Assembly (NCBI GenBank): GCA_020252645.1
Contig: JADCCN010000005.1
Span: 62,001 to 126,000, forward strand
Length of the DNA: 64,000 bases
Origin: Methylobacterium sp.
GTDB taxonomy: Bacteria > Pseudomonadota > Alphaproteobacteria > Rhizobiales > Beijerinckiaceae
Direction of reading: 5' to 3'
Of this stretch, positions 45,278 to 54,383 are shown piece by piece. The position numbers and the translations under genes were made by a program. Under the pieces are notes generated by a model. That model had not been told where the DNA came from. It worked only from the letters and a program-made list of their open reading frames with translations, and did not search any database. Position 1 is the stretch's first letter; every line of letters starts with the position of its first letter.

Positions 45278-45901
45278 TCATGGCGCCACCCGGAAATAGC
45301 GCCGGGCGATCGCCTCCATCGCGGGTTCGATTTCCGCATATTCCAGCGCGCCATCCACCCGGTTCGCATCGGGCATGGTGATGACCAGGCGCTCCATCTT
45401 CAGGCCGAGCGCGATCTCTGAAAGCGTGCCGTGCCCACCCCCCACAGCCACCAGCGCGAAGCAGGCCGAAGCGATGATGGCGTTGCGCGCTTCGCCGATT
45501 CCGCTGGCGACGGGCACGCTGACGAAGGGGTTCGCGCTGAGGGGATCGGTGGAAGGCAGCACGCCGATCACGAGCCCGCCCGCCTCGGCCGCCCCGCGCG
45601 AGGCCGCCTGCATGCAGCCGCCGCGCCCCCCGCAGATCAGCGGCAGGCCAAGACGGGCGATTCCACGCCCCGCCGCCTCGGCCATGGCAAGCTCGGATCG
45701 CGACGCGTCATTCGGCCCGATGACCCCCACCGGCAAGCGCCGCGAGCCGGCCTTCAGCGCGAGGCGCAGGGCCTCGCTGGCGGCGATGGGGCTGCCCGCC
45801 GCGATGCCATTCTCGGCCGGCTGCCAAAGATGCGTGGCCGCATCGAAACGGCGTCCGGCATCGTCGCGCAGGATATCGGGCGCGGTGAGAGTGAGGGTCA
45901 T
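45278..45901 (-). CDS. TIGR00725 / LOG-like family protein
   Basis: 207 residues. The phosphate-binding motifs LICGGRGGCMQAASRGAAEA and VAVGGGHGTLSEIALGLKME are the PGGxGTxxE-type motifs of the LOG/MoCo-carrier (TIGR00725) fold. Some relatives are cytokinin-forming phosphoribohydrolases, others bind molybdenum cofactor. It heads an operon of ABC importer genes, unusual company. ATG 45901 is preferred; an ATG at 45967 would add 22 poorly conserved residues. Confidence 0.8.
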   Translation of the reverse strand: MTLTLTAPDILRDDAGRRFDAATHLWQPAENGIAAGSPIAASEALRLALKAGSRRLPVGVIGPNDASRSELAMAEAAGRGIARLGLPLICGGRGGCMQAASRGAAEAGGLVIGVLPSTDPLSANPFVSVPVASGIGEARNAIIASACFALVAVGGGHGTLSEIALGLKMERLVITMPDANRVDGALEYAEIEPAMEAIARRYFRVAP

Positions 45902-45976
45902 GGTCCGGCGCTTCCTCAGGGGCTCTCTCATGGGCTCTCTCAGGAGCATCTGGAAGATATCTTCCACCTATCGGAG

Positions 45977-45997
45977 TGACATGTCAATTATATGACA
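45977..45997. promoter_or_regulatory. Overlapping inverted repeats, likely DeoR operator
   Basis: TGACATGTCA (45977-45986) overlaps TGTCA-ATTATA-TGACA (45982-45997), in the gap between the ABC operon and the divergent deoR gene. Confidence 0.5.
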
Positions 45998-46025
45998 AGC
46001 GTGGAAATCATGCTATGCGACGGCG

Positions 46026-46859
46026 ATGAACCGGAGATCCCCGATGCCGGCCTTGGAAGACAACACCCTCAATGATCGGCAAAGCCAGATCGTCGATCGC
46101 GTCGAACGGCTGGGTTTCGTGACGATCGAGGCCCTGGCCGAGGAGTTCAGGGTTTCGAGCCAGACCGTGCGGCGCGAGATCATCCGGCTTGACGAACTGG
46201 GCCTGATCCACCGCTTCCATGGCGGCGCGGGGCGCTGCGGTTCGGGCGAGCGCCTGAGCCATGAGGTGAAACGGCAGCGCGAGACGGGGCTCAAGGCGCG
46301 GATCGGGGAGGCCATGGCCAGCCGCGTGCAGGACGGACAATCCGTCTTCCTCGACGTGGGCACCACGGCCGAAGCGACCGCGCAGGCTCTGCGCGGCATG
46401 AGCCGGCTGACAATCGTCACGCCCAGCGCCAACATCGCGCAGATCCTGTTTGATGCGCCGGGCATCGAGATCATCCTGACGGGCGGGCGGATCGTGGGGC
46501 GTGATCTTTCCATGGCTGGCCCTGCGGCGGTGGGAAGCGTGATGCGGCACCGGTTCGACTGGGCGATCATCGCCTGTTCGGCCGTCGAGGATGACGGGGC
46601 CGTGCTCGATTTCGACGCCGAGAAGATCGCCGTGAAACAGGCGGCGATGGAAGTTTCGCGACGCCAGGCACTCATCGCCGATTCCTCGAAATTCACGCGC
46701 TCGGCGCGGCTGGAAATCGCCCGGCTCGACAGCTTCGATCTCATTGTCACCGATGCCGTGCTGCCCCCTGCCCTGCGGGAACGGATCGGCGAGGAAAGGC
46801 TCATGCTCGCGGCCCACGACCGCGCCGGGCCGGCCATGCTCCGAAGGGCAATGATCTGA
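46026..46859 (+). CDS. DeoR-family regulator (GlpR-like)
   Basis: 277 residues. N-terminal helix-turn-helix (NDRQSQIVDRVERLGFVTIE, FRVSSQTVRREIIRLDELGL) and C-terminal sugar-phosphate-type sensor (VFLDVGTTAEATAQALRGM, ILTGGRIVGRDLSMAGPAAV, RQALIADSSKFTRSAR). DeoR proteins usually sense phosphorylated intermediates. Divergent from the TIGR00725/ABC operon. A second ATG at 46044 is possible. Confidence 0.9.
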   Translation: MNRRSPMPALEDNTLNDRQSQIVDRVERLGFVTIEALAEEFRVSSQTVRREIIRLDELGLIHRFHGGAGRCGSGERLSHEVKRQRETGLKARIGEAMASRVQDGQSVFLDVGTTAEATAQALRGMSRLTIVTPSANIAQILFDAPGIEIILTGGRIVGRDLSMAGPAAVGSVMRHRFDWAIIACSAVEDDGAVLDFDAEKIAVKQAAMEVSRRQALIADSSKFTRSARLEIARLDSFDLIVTDAVLPPALRERIGEERLMLAAHDRAGPAMLRRAMI

Positions 46860-46937
46860 CATTCCGGTGCCGGCCCCAAAGTTTCCGGGATCCTGCAAAA
46901 GGCCGGATGGACAGACGCAATCATCCATGTTTTACAA

Positions 46938-47130
46938 AAGGTGCTTTCGGTGCCTCTCGTCAGAGAGAGGTGAAACGGGAACGCCGTAAAGGGTGTCGAA
47001 CCCCCAATCGGCGGCTGCCCCCGCAACTGTAGGCGGCGAGCCTTCTTCGCAACACCACTGGGCCCGAAAGGTCCGGGAAGGGCGAACAGGCGCTTGAGCC
47101 GCAAGCCAGGAGACCGGCCGGAAGCCTGTG
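46938..47130 (+). ncRNA. Cobalamin riboswitch
   Basis: Contains GCCCCCGCAACTGTAGGCGG, a CACTGGG-to-CGGGAAGG hairpin region and the B12 box AGCCAGGAGACCGGCC at 47104-47119, all in order 40 bases before btuB. On binding adenosylcobalamin it would repress the btu operon. The 5' boundary is approximate. Confidence 0.94.
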
Positions 47131-47170
47131 CAACACGAACTCCTTGGCGGCGGGCCGGGGCAGGCGGATC

Positions 47171-49138
47171 ATGAGCCGAACGTTTCCGGTGGCCCTGGCC
47201 GCCCTCCTCGTCGCATGCGCGGCCCAAATGGTCACATCCGCACAGGCGCAGTCGCGCCGGGAGCCGGAGCCGCTCGACATCACCATTACCGCCAACCGAT
47301 CGCCGACCGCCATTCAGCGCACGGGTTCTGCCGTCACCATTATCCGGGCGGAGGAGATCGCCCGCGCGAGCAGCTACTCCGTCGCGGATGTCCTGCGGCA
47401 GGTGCCGGGGGTGGAAGTCAGCACCAATGGCGGGCCGGGCGGGACCAGCACCATCCGTATGCGAGGGGCCAATTCCGGCCAGACGCTTGTCCTGCTCGAC
47501 GGCGTCCGCATCACCGATCCCTCGGGCGCTTCGGGCGAATTCGATGCCTCGCTGATCGCGCCGGGCATCATCGAGCGGATCGAGGTGCTGCGGGGCCCGC
47601 AATCGGCGCTTTACGGCTCGGATGCGATGGGCGGGGTCATCAACATCATCACGAGGAAGGGCCGGGGCGCGCCGTCGCGCAGCCTGCGTTTCGAGGGCGG
47701 CTCTTATGGCTCGGCGAGCGTGACGGGCTCCGTCGCCGGCTCCAGCGGGCCGTGGTCCTATGCCTTTTCCGGTCTGGGCCAGACCTCGGAGGGGTTTTCG
47801 AGCTATGGCTATCGCATCGGCCGGCTGGAGAAGACGCGCGGGCCATTCGAGAACGACGGTTTGCGCCGCCTCACGGGCCTCGGGCGCATCGGCTACGATC
47901 CCGGAACGGGCTTCCGGCTCGACCTCGGCATGATCGCCAGCGGCAGGCGCTCGGGCTATGATGCCGCCTTCGGCGCCCATCCCGACACGAAGAGCATCTC
48001 GAACCAGCGCTTCGGGCAGTTCCATGCCAGGGCCGAACTCGACAGCTTCGACAATCGCTTCACGCACAGCCTGCAGATCTTCGCGAACCGCACCGAGCGT
48101 GTGCTGAAGGATTCCTTCCTGTCGGGCGGGCCGCCGCCCACGAATTTCCGGACGGATTACGAATTCTGGGGCAACCGCTTCGGCGCGGAATATCAGGGCA
48201 CCTTGCGGCTCGATCGGTTCGGGAAGCTGATCCTCGGCGCGCGATCCGAACGGGAGGCCGCGGCCTCGGCCAACCAGGATATCGGCCCCTTCCCCGGCTC
48301 CCGGAGCAAGGATTTCTCCGGCAGGCAGGATACGAATTCCGTGTTCGGCCTCTGGCAATTGCCGGTGGGTGAAAGGCTGATGCTCTCCTTCGGCACGCGC
48401 CTGGACCAGGTGAGCGACAGCCGCTCCTTCGCGACCTGGCGCGCGACCGCCGCCTATAACCTGCCCGAAACGGGCACGAAACTGCGCGCCAGCGCCGGCA
48501 CGGGCGCGAAATCGCCAACCCTCTACCAGCGCTTCTCCCCGCTCTATGGCACGCGCAACCTCAGGCCCGAAGACAGCCTCGGGCTCGATGTCGGCATCGA
48601 TCAGGGCTTCTTCAACAACCGCGTGACCCTTTCGGTGACAGGCTTCCGGAACCGCTTTCGTGACCTGATCGACTTCCAGTTCGCGGGCTGCCCGCCGGCA
48701 CAACCCTTCGGCTGCTACTTCAACGTGGCGCGCGCGAAAACCGCGGGCGTGGAGTTTGCGGGCACATTCATCGCGATCGAGCGCTGGCTCGCGATCACAG
48801 GCAGCTACACCTACCTGCATGCGAAGGACCAGCGCACGAACCTCACGCTCGCCCGCCGCGCGCCGCACCAGGGCCGTGCGGCCTTGCAGATCACCCCGCG
48901 CGAGGGCTGGCTGATCGAGCCATCGGTCATCATGGCTTCAAGCCGCTTCTCGAGCGCGAACGAGACGAACCCGCTGAAGCGCTATGCCCGCTTCGATGTC
49001 CACACGGAATATGCGCTGAACAGCACCTTCAAGCTGCATCTCCGGTTCGAAAACATCACCAATGCGCGCTATGAGGAGGTGCGGGACTACGGCACCACCG
49101 GCCGGGCCGTCCATGGCGGCGTGACCGCGACATGGTGA
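47171..49138 (+). CDS. btuB: TonB-dependent outer-membrane vitamin B12 receptor BtuB
   Basis: 655 residues. Signal peptide to about residue 26; TonB box LDITITANR at 35-43; plug domain with RGANSGQTLVLLDGVRITDP and IERIEVLRGPQSALYGSDAM; then a beta barrel ending VHGGVTATW with C-terminal aromatic. The preceding cobalamin riboswitch and following BtuC/BtuD genes settle the substrate. ATG 47171 begins the signal peptide; an earlier in-frame start at 47144 lies in the riboswitch leader. Confidence 0.93.
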   Translation: MSRTFPVALAALLVACAAQMVTSAQAQSRREPEPLDITITANRSPTAIQRTGSAVTIIRAEEIARASSYSVADVLRQVPGVEVSTNGGPGGTSTIRMRGANSGQTLVLLDGVRITDPSGASGEFDASLIAPGIIERIEVLRGPQSALYGSDAMGGVINIITRKGRGAPSRSLRFEGGSYGSASVTGSVAGSSGPWSYAFSGLGQTSEGFSSYGYRIGRLEKTRGPFENDGLRRLTGLGRIGYDPGTGFRLDLGMIASGRRSGYDAAFGAHPDTKSISNQRFGQFHARAELDSFDNRFTHSLQIFANRTERVLKDSFLSGGPPPTNFRTDYEFWGNRFGAEYQGTLRLDRFGKLILGARSEREAAASANQDIGPFPGSRSKDFSGRQDTNSVFGLWQLPVGERLMLSFGTRLDQVSDSRSFATWRATAAYNLPETGTKLRASAGTGAKSPTLYQRFSPLYGTRNLRPEDSLGLDVGIDQGFFNNRVTLSVTGFRNRFRDLIDFQFAGCPPAQPFGCYFNVARAKTAGVEFAGTFIAIERWLAITGSYTYLHAKDQRTNLTLARRAPHQGRAALQITPREGWLIEPSVIMASSRFSSANETNPLKRYARFDVHTEYALNSTFKLHLRFENITNARYEEVRDYGTTGRAVHGGVTATW

Positions 49139-49145
49139 GGACGAC

Positions 49146-50189
49146 ATGACAAGCGGGAGCGGAGCTACCCTGCCGGCGGGGCCGAAAGCGGCCCGCCTCT
49201 GGCTGGTTCCCGCCCTTCTGCTGCTCGTCGGCCTGCTGTTTCTCGGCTCGCTCACCATCGGGCCGGTGCGGCTCTCGGTGCCCGAGTTGCTTGCGGCTCT
49301 CTCGGGACGGGGCAAGGAGGCTCACCGCATCATCCTGCTCGAATTGCGCCTGCCGCGCGCGCTCCTTGCCGTGTCGATCGGCTTCATGCTCGGCCTCGCG
49401 GGTGCGGCGATGCAGGGCCTGATGCGCAATCCGCTCGCGGCGCCCTCGCTGTTCGGGGCCCCGCAATCCGCGGCCTTCGCGGCTGTGGCGACCATCGCGC
49501 TGGGGCTGAATGACACGCTCTCCTGGGGCCTGCCCGTTGCGGCGATCCTCGGGGCGTTCCTGTCCGTGTTCCTGCTCGTGGCGATTGCCGGGCGGAACGC
49601 CTCGCTCCTGCTGCTGATTCTCTCGGGCCTCGCCGTCTCGAGCCTCGCCGGCGCGGGAACGGCACTGGCGATGAACCTTGCCGCGAATCCCTTCGCGGCA
49701 CTGGAAATCGCCTTCTGGCTCATGGGATCGCTGGAGGATCGCTCCATGCGCCATGTCACGCTGGCGCTGCCCTTCATTCTGGTGGCGAGCCTGCTGCTCT
49801 CCTCACAGCGTGGTGCCTTCCGGGCGCTGTCGCTCGGCGAGGAAGCCGCCGCGAGCCTGGGCGTGGCGGTGGAGCGCCTGCGCTTCATCGTCATCCTCGG
49901 CGTCGCGATCGGCGTCGGCGCTTCGGTGGCCGTGGCGGGCAGCATCGCCTTCATCGGGCTCGTGGCTCCCCATCTCATGCGCCCGCTGGTGAACCACGAT
50001 CCGGCGCGCCTGTTGCTGCCGGCGGGGCTCGCGGGTGCGGCCCTGCTGCTGGCGGCGGATATCGCGGTGCGGATCATCCCCGCGCAGAGCGATATCAAGG
50101 TCGGCGTGCTGACCGCGATCATCGGTGTGCCCTTTTTCCTGCTGCTGATCGTCAGGCAGCGCAAGAGCCTCGCGGGAGGCGTGACATGA
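49146..50189 (+). CDS. btuC: Cobalamin ABC transporter permease BtuC (FecCD family)
   Basis: 347 residues, about ten helices. LRLPRALLAVSIGFMLGLAG, GAAMQGLMRNPLAAPSLFGA, FWLMGSLEDRSMRHV and GLVAPHLMRPLVNHDPARLL are FecCD/BtuC motifs. It starts 7 bases after btuB and overlaps btuD by four bases. Confidence 0.93.
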   Translation: MTSGSGATLPAGPKAARLWLVPALLLLVGLLFLGSLTIGPVRLSVPELLAALSGRGKEAHRIILLELRLPRALLAVSIGFMLGLAGAAMQGLMRNPLAAPSLFGAPQSAAFAAVATIALGLNDTLSWGLPVAAILGAFLSVFLLVAIAGRNASLLLLILSGLAVSSLAGAGTALAMNLAANPFAALEIAFWLMGSLEDRSMRHVTLALPFILVASLLLSSQRGAFRALSLGEEAAASLGVAVERLRFIVILGVAIGVGASVAVAGSIAFIGLVAPHLMRPLVNHDPARLLLPAGLAGAALLLAADIAVRIIPAQSDIKVGVLTAIIGVPFFLLLIVRQRKSLAGGVT

Positions 50190-50965
50190 CCGCGCCCCTT
50201 CTCGCGGCCGAAGGGCTTTGCGTGGAACTCGGCGGAAAGGCGATCCTGCGCGATCTGTCCGTCACCTTCCCGGCCGGGCGTTTCGTGGCTTTGCTCGGGC
50301 CCAATGGCGCCGGCAAGACCACCGCGCTGAAGGCGCTGGCCGGGCTTGTTCCAGCCCTTGGGCGGATCAGCATCGCGGGCGAACCCCTGGCGCGAATATC
50401 CCCGCGGGAGCGCGCCAGGCGCATCGGCTATCTGCCCCAGGGTCATGCCGTGCATTGGCCCTTGACCGCGCGCGATGTCGTGGCGCTGGGCCGCTACCCG
50501 CACGGCGTCGCCGACCCCGCGCGGCTCTCGAAACGCGATGCCGAGGCCGTGGATTGCGCGATGGCGCGCACGGATTGCACCCATCTCGCGCATCAGCCCG
50601 TGCAAACACTGTCGGGCGGGGAGCGCGCCCGCGTGATGCTCGCCCGCGTGCTCGCCACCGAAGCGCCCCTGCTGCTGGCGGACGAGCCCACCGCTGCGCT
50701 CGATCCGCGCCATCAGCTCACGGTGATGGAAGACCTCAAGGGCGAGAGCCGGCGCGGCGCGCTGGTGATCGCGGTGACGCATGACATCGCGCTCGCCGCC
50801 CGCATGGCCGATGAAATCGTGCTGCTGCATGACGGACAGCTCGTGGCGCAGGGATCGCCGGAGGCCGTGCTCACCGATGCCAATCTCGCGACGATTTATG
50901 GCGTGACTGTCGCGCGGCCGATCATCGACGGGCAGGCGGCACTTGTTCCCTGGGCGTTGTCGTGA
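50186..50965 (+). CDS. btuD: Cobalamin ABC transporter ATPase BtuD
   Basis: 259 residues. Walker A GPNGAGKTT, signature LSGGERARVMLARVLA, Walker B LLLADEPTAALD, and VTHDIALAARMADE. The HmuV/BtuD subfamily fits. The periplasmic binding protein BtuF is not encoded next to it. Confidence 0.93.
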   Translation: MTAPLLAAEGLCVELGGKAILRDLSVTFPAGRFVALLGPNGAGKTTALKALAGLVPALGRISIAGEPLARISPRERARRIGYLPQGHAVHWPLTARDVVALGRYPHGVADPARLSKRDAEAVDCAMARTDCTHLAHQPVQTLSGGERARVMLARVLATEAPLLLADEPTAALDPRHQLTVMEDLKGESRRGALVIAVTHDIALAARMADEIVLLHDGQLVAQGSPEAVLTDANLATIYGVTVARPIIDGQAALVPWALS

Positions 50966-51049
50966 GCCCGCGCGAGCACGATCGCGCTTGACCTCGGCCA
51001 GGAAACCGCCATCCGATGCCAACGTCAATCTGGGCATTCGGGGGCAGGC

Positions 51050-51466
51050 ATGAAAGCGCGCGCGAAACTGATCGAGGGCATGGCCTTTCTGGGAGAGGCC
51101 GGCAGCGGCCATTCGATCGTGATGGATGGCTCGCCCGAATCGGGCGGCCGCAATGCCGGCTTCCGGCCCATGGAATTGCTGCTCGTGGGCCTTGCCGGCT
51201 GCACCGCCTTCGACGTGGTTCTCATCCTGCGCCGGGGGCGGGAGGATGTCGCAGATTGCATCGTGGAAGTCTCGGCCGAGCGGGCGCCGGAAGACCCCAA
51301 GGTCTTCACGAAGCTCCATCTCGATTACCGCGTGAAGGGCAGGAACCTCGACGAGGCCAAGGTGAAAAGGGCAGTGGAACTCTCGAAGGAGAAATACTGC
51401 TCGGCCTCGATCATGCTCGGCAAGACCGCCGAGATGACCTTTGCCTACACGGTCGAGGCTTTCTGA
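51050..51466 (+). CDS. OsmC-family peroxiredoxin-like protein
   Basis: 138 residues. The two redox cysteines are Cys51 (GLAGCTAFDVV) and Cys117 (EKYCSASIML), in family positions. OsmC proteins reduce organic hydroperoxides. Its stop overlaps the start of the broken sulfurtransferase gene. Confidence 0.9.
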   Translation: MKARAKLIEGMAFLGEAGSGHSIVMDGSPESGGRNAGFRPMELLLVGLAGCTAFDVVLILRRGREDVADCIVEVSAERAPEDPKVFTKLHLDYRVKGRNLDEAKVKRAVELSKEKYCSASIMLGKTAEMTFAYTVEAF

Positions 51467-51606
51467 TGGCCGGGCTGATCTCTCACGAGGCGCTGAAGAC
51501 CCGGCTCGGCGAGGCCGGCCTCGTGCCGGTCGATCTCCGCCTCGCGGCGGATGGTGGGCGTGAGAGCTACCTCGCCGGCCATGTGCCGAGGGCGATCTGT
51601 TCCGGT
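51466..51606 (+). pseudogene. Truncated rhodanese-type sulfurtransferase
   Basis: The first 45 or so codons of a sulfurtransferase (MAGLISHEALKTRLGEAGLV, PVDLRLAADGGRESYLAGHV, PRAI) are intact. At 51607 a family C element begins and the frame continues through it as junk to a stop at 51687. DxRxxxxGxxxYLAGHxPxA is the N-terminal rhodanese pattern. It overlaps osmC by one base, so it was once coupled to it. Confidence 0.8.
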
Positions 51607-51671
51607 CAGAGCATGTTCTCGCAAAAGTGGATACCGGTTTTGCGTAACAACATGCGACCAGAAAAAGACAG
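51607..51671 (+). repeat. Family C element interrupting the sulfurtransferase gene
   Basis: AGAGCATGTTCTCGCAAAAG, TGGATACCGGTTTTGCGTAA, CAACATGCG. It is followed directly by a family B copy. Confidence 0.8.
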
Positions 51672-51776
51672 AGCATTTTCCGAATAAGTGGATACCGGTT
51701 CTTCGAAAGAAAATGCGATCAAGAAAAAGAGAGATAATGCATCCGAGCTGATCCGGTCAGATCGAAAAAATGCTCC
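51670..51776 (+). repeat. Family B element
   Basis: AGAGCATTTTCCGAATAAGT, GGATACCGGTTCTTCGAAAG, AAAATGCGATCAAG, ending in AAAAAATGCTC. Lies between the broken gene and the lysR 3' end. Confidence 0.78.
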
Positions 51777-51793
51777 ACCCTTTCGAGGCAGCC

Positions 51794-52681
51794 TCAGATG
51801 AAGGCGATTTCGGTCGCGCGGTCGAGAAGCTCGCGCAAAAGCGGATTGGGAAAGCGGCGCTGGATATGCACGCCGTAGAAGGCCTCGCGGAGGCCGGGCA
51901 GCTTCTCGATCTCGATCAATGCGCGGCTTGCGAGTTCGTCCCGCACGACAATCGGCGGCAGCACGGCGAGCCCCGCGCCCTCGCGCACGAGCAGGCGCAT
52001 CATCGCCATGTCATCCACCTCCGCCGCGATCTGCGGGAAAACGCCGAGGCTGTCCGCCAGCGCCTCGAACCCGAGCCGGACGCCGCTGGAGCGCCCCGGC
52101 AAAACGAGGGGATGGCGCGAAAGCCTCTCGCGTAACGGGAGCCCGGGTTCGGCGAAAACGGAGGCACCGATGAGGCTCACCGGCTGCTCATCGAGCCGGT
52201 GCACCACGAAGGATGTGAGGCGATCCCCCGCCGGGGGCTGGTTGGTCAGCACGAGATCGAGTTGCAGCCCCTCGAGCCCCAGAATGAGCTCCTCCGCGCC
52301 GGCCGAGCGCAGGATGACCTCGACATCCGCACGGCCCAGCAGCGGCTTCAGGAATTGCAGCTGGAAATTGCGGGAGAGCGTGGCCATCGCGCCGACGCGC
52401 AGCACGCGCCGCGCATGGCTGGCCTGCCGCAAGGTTTCCACCAGTTCGCGCCCGGTGGAGAAGATGGAATCGGCATGATCCAGCGCGATCCGCCCCGCTT
52501 CCGTGAGGTGCAAGGCCCTGCCCCGACGCTCGAATAATTGCTGCCCAAGCCGCTGTTCCAGCTGGCGGATCTGGGAGGAGAGCGCGGATTGCGCCACGTT
52601 CAGCCGCTCGGCCGCGCGGGTGAGGTTCCCCTCATGCGCGACGACCTGGAAATAGCGGAGATGGTGATAATTGAGATCCAT
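51794..52681 (-). CDS. LysR-family regulator of the dab locus
   Basis: 295 residues. Helix-turn-helix MDLNYHHLRYFQVVAHEGNL, AQSALSSQIRQLEQRLGQQL; ligand domain with LLGRADVEVILRSAGAEELI. It resembles the NhaR/CbbR-like group. Divergent from dabB-dabA with an inverted repeat overlapping its own start codon, so it probably controls itself and the dab genes. Confidence 0.88.
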   Translation of the reverse strand: MDLNYHHLRYFQVVAHEGNLTRAAERLNVAQSALSSQIRQLEQRLGQQLFERRGRALHLTEAGRIALDHADSIFSTGRELVETLRQASHARRVLRVGAMATLSRNFQLQFLKPLLGRADVEVILRSAGAEELILGLEGLQLDLVLTNQPPAGDRLTSFVVHRLDEQPVSLIGASVFAEPGLPLRERLSRHPLVLPGRSSGVRLGFEALADSLGVFPQIAAEVDDMAMMRLLVREGAGLAVLPPIVVRDELASRALIEIEKLPGLREAFYGVHIQRRFPNPLLRELLDRATEIAFI

Positions 52682-52706
52682 ATCGTTCTAAATATCAGAA
52701 TGATAT
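52680..52706. promoter_or_regulatory. LysR-type operator over the lysR start codon
   Basis: ATATCGTTCT-AAATATC-AGAATGATAT, a 27-base inverted repeat with one mismatch. The core TTCT-N7-AGAA has T-N11-A spacing. Its left end is the lysR ATG. Confidence 0.65.
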
Positions 52707-52781
52707 ATTCCAAACAATCTATTTTTATGGATCATTCGCCTGCGTTAGGCAGCCTGCGACCGTTTTTCCACGAGGCCTTTC

Positions 52782-54341
52782 ATGTCCACTGCCCTTCTGC
52801 CGCTGCTCGCCCCGGCTGCGCTTCTCGTCCCCGCCTTCCTCGCAATCGCCATGCCCGGCCGTCGTCCGCGCGGCCTGCTGATCGTGGCGGAGATCGCGGC
52901 GCTGGCGGCACTGGGTGTGGCCATTGCCAGCCTCGCGCTGCTGATCGGCCAGGGCGCGCAGACGAGCCCGCTTCTCGGCGCGGGTCTCTTCGGCCTCAGC
53001 GTGCGGCTCGATGCGGTGTCGGTCAGCATGCTCGCGCTGGTCGCCTTCATCGGCTGGATCGTGCTGCGCTACTCGGCGCGCTCTCTCGATGGCGAGGCGC
53101 GGCAGGGCGAGTTCATCGGCTGGATGGCCGCGACGCTCTCGACCGTGCTGCTTTTCGTCATTTCCGGCAACCTCGTGCAGCTCGCGGTCACCTGGGTGCT
53201 CACCAGCCTGTTCCTGCACAAGCTTCTGCTCTTCTACCCCGAGCGGGCCGCCGCCCGGCGCGCCGCGCGCAAGAAATTTTTCTTCGCGCGCCTCGGTGAT
53301 GCCGCGATGATCGGCGCGGTGATCCTCCTGATCGCCCGCACCGGCACCGGCGATCTCGCCAGCGTGATCGCGGTGCTGAAATCCGGCCAGAACGGGCTGA
53401 TGGTGGTGATGGCCGCGACGCTCATCGCGCTGGCCGCCCTGCTGAAGAGCGCGCAGTTTCCCACCCATGGCTGGCTGACCGAGGTGATGGAAACGCCGAC
53501 GCCGGTCTCCGCCCTGCTCCATGCCGGCGTGATCAATGCCGGCGGCTTCCTGCTGATCCGGCTCGCGGATGTGCTGCTGGCCGCCCCCGGCGTGCTCGCC
53601 CTTCTGGTGATGGTCGGCGGCTTCACCGCCCTCTTCGGCGGCCTCGTGATGCTGACGCAGTCTTCGGTAAAGACCGCGCTCGCCTGGTCCACCGTGGCGC
53701 AGATGGGCTTCATGATCCTGCAATGCGGCCTTGCGCTCTTCCCGCTGGCGCTTCTGCACATCATCGCGCATTCGCTCTACAAGGCGCATGCGTTCCTCTC
53801 CTCGGGCACGGCGGTGGAAGTGGTGGCCGCAGGGCGGCGGCCGGGCCCGGTGGCGGTGCCGAACCTCAAGGCGGTGGGCCGGGCCTTCGTGCTGGCACTG
53901 GCGATCTATGCGGGTATCGCGCTGGCCTTCGGTCTTGACGGCAAGTCCCCGCAGGCGATCGCGCTCGGCGCGATCCTGATCCTCGGCGTGGCCTATCTTC
54001 TCGCGCAGGGCCTCGCGGATGCCGCCCCGCGCGCGCTGACCTGGCGGACGAGCCTCTTCGCGGGCCTCGCTTCGGTCAGCTACTTCGCCCTCCAGCGGAT
54101 CGCGGAAGCGCTCACGGCCGGTGCCCTGCCTGCCACACCCTCGCCGGGCCCGCTCGAATGGGGCCTTGTGGCCCTCGCGGTTGTGAGCTTCGGCCTCGTG
54201 GCCTTCGCGCAGGCGACCTTCCCGCTCTGGTCGGATCATCCGGCGGCGGCGGGCCTGCGCGTGCATCTCGCCAACGGGCTCTACGCGAATGCGGTCTTCG
54301 ATCGCTGGCTGGGCGGCTGGAAGCGAACCCGCTCCGCCTGA
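52782..54341 (+). CDS. dabB: DabB, proton-channel subunit of the DAB inorganic-carbon pump
   Basis: 519 residues, about 13 membrane helices, NuoL/MrpA-type. LGAGLFGLSVRLDAVSVSML, HKLLLFYPERAAARRAARKK, SAQFPTHGWLTEVMETPTPV, SALLHAGVINAGGFLLIRLA and LAWSTVAQMGFMILQCGLAL carry the conserved Lys and His residues of the proton path. Paired with dabA it forms the bicarbonate/CO2 accumulating DAB complex, driven by the proton gradient. GAGG at 52772-52775 sets the start. Confidence 0.9.
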   Translation: MSTALLPLLAPAALLVPAFLAIAMPGRRPRGLLIVAEIAALAALGVAIASLALLIGQGAQTSPLLGAGLFGLSVRLDAVSVSMLALVAFIGWIVLRYSARSLDGEARQGEFIGWMAATLSTVLLFVISGNLVQLAVTWVLTSLFLHKLLLFYPERAAARRAARKKFFFARLGDAAMIGAVILLIARTGTGDLASVIAVLKSGQNGLMVVMAATLIALAALLKSAQFPTHGWLTEVMETPTPVSALLHAGVINAGGFLLIRLADVLLAAPGVLALLVMVGGFTALFGGLVMLTQSSVKTALAWSTVAQMGFMILQCGLALFPLALLHIIAHSLYKAHAFLSSGTAVEVVAAGRRPGPVAVPNLKAVGRAFVLALAIYAGIALAFGLDGKSPQAIALGAILILGVAYLLAQGLADAAPRALTWRTSLFAGLASVSYFALQRIAEALTAGALPATPSPGPLEWGLVALAVVSFGLVAFAQATFPLWSDHPAAAGLRVHLANGLYANAVFDRWLGGWKRTRSA

Positions 54342-54383
54342 CGCTCCGTATACTCCCCTTTCCGCCCCACACGAGAGCCTCCG

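Noticed and set aside
46013-48868. A 951-codon open frame antisense to btuB and deoR
   Set aside because: It is low in hydrophobic order, rich in Arg/Ala/Gly, and mirrors the GC-rich third positions of well-supported genes on the other strand.
49322-51676. A 784-codon open frame antisense to btuC, btuD and osmC
   Set aside because: Same kind of GC-driven shadow; the sense genes have complete ABC and OsmC motifs.
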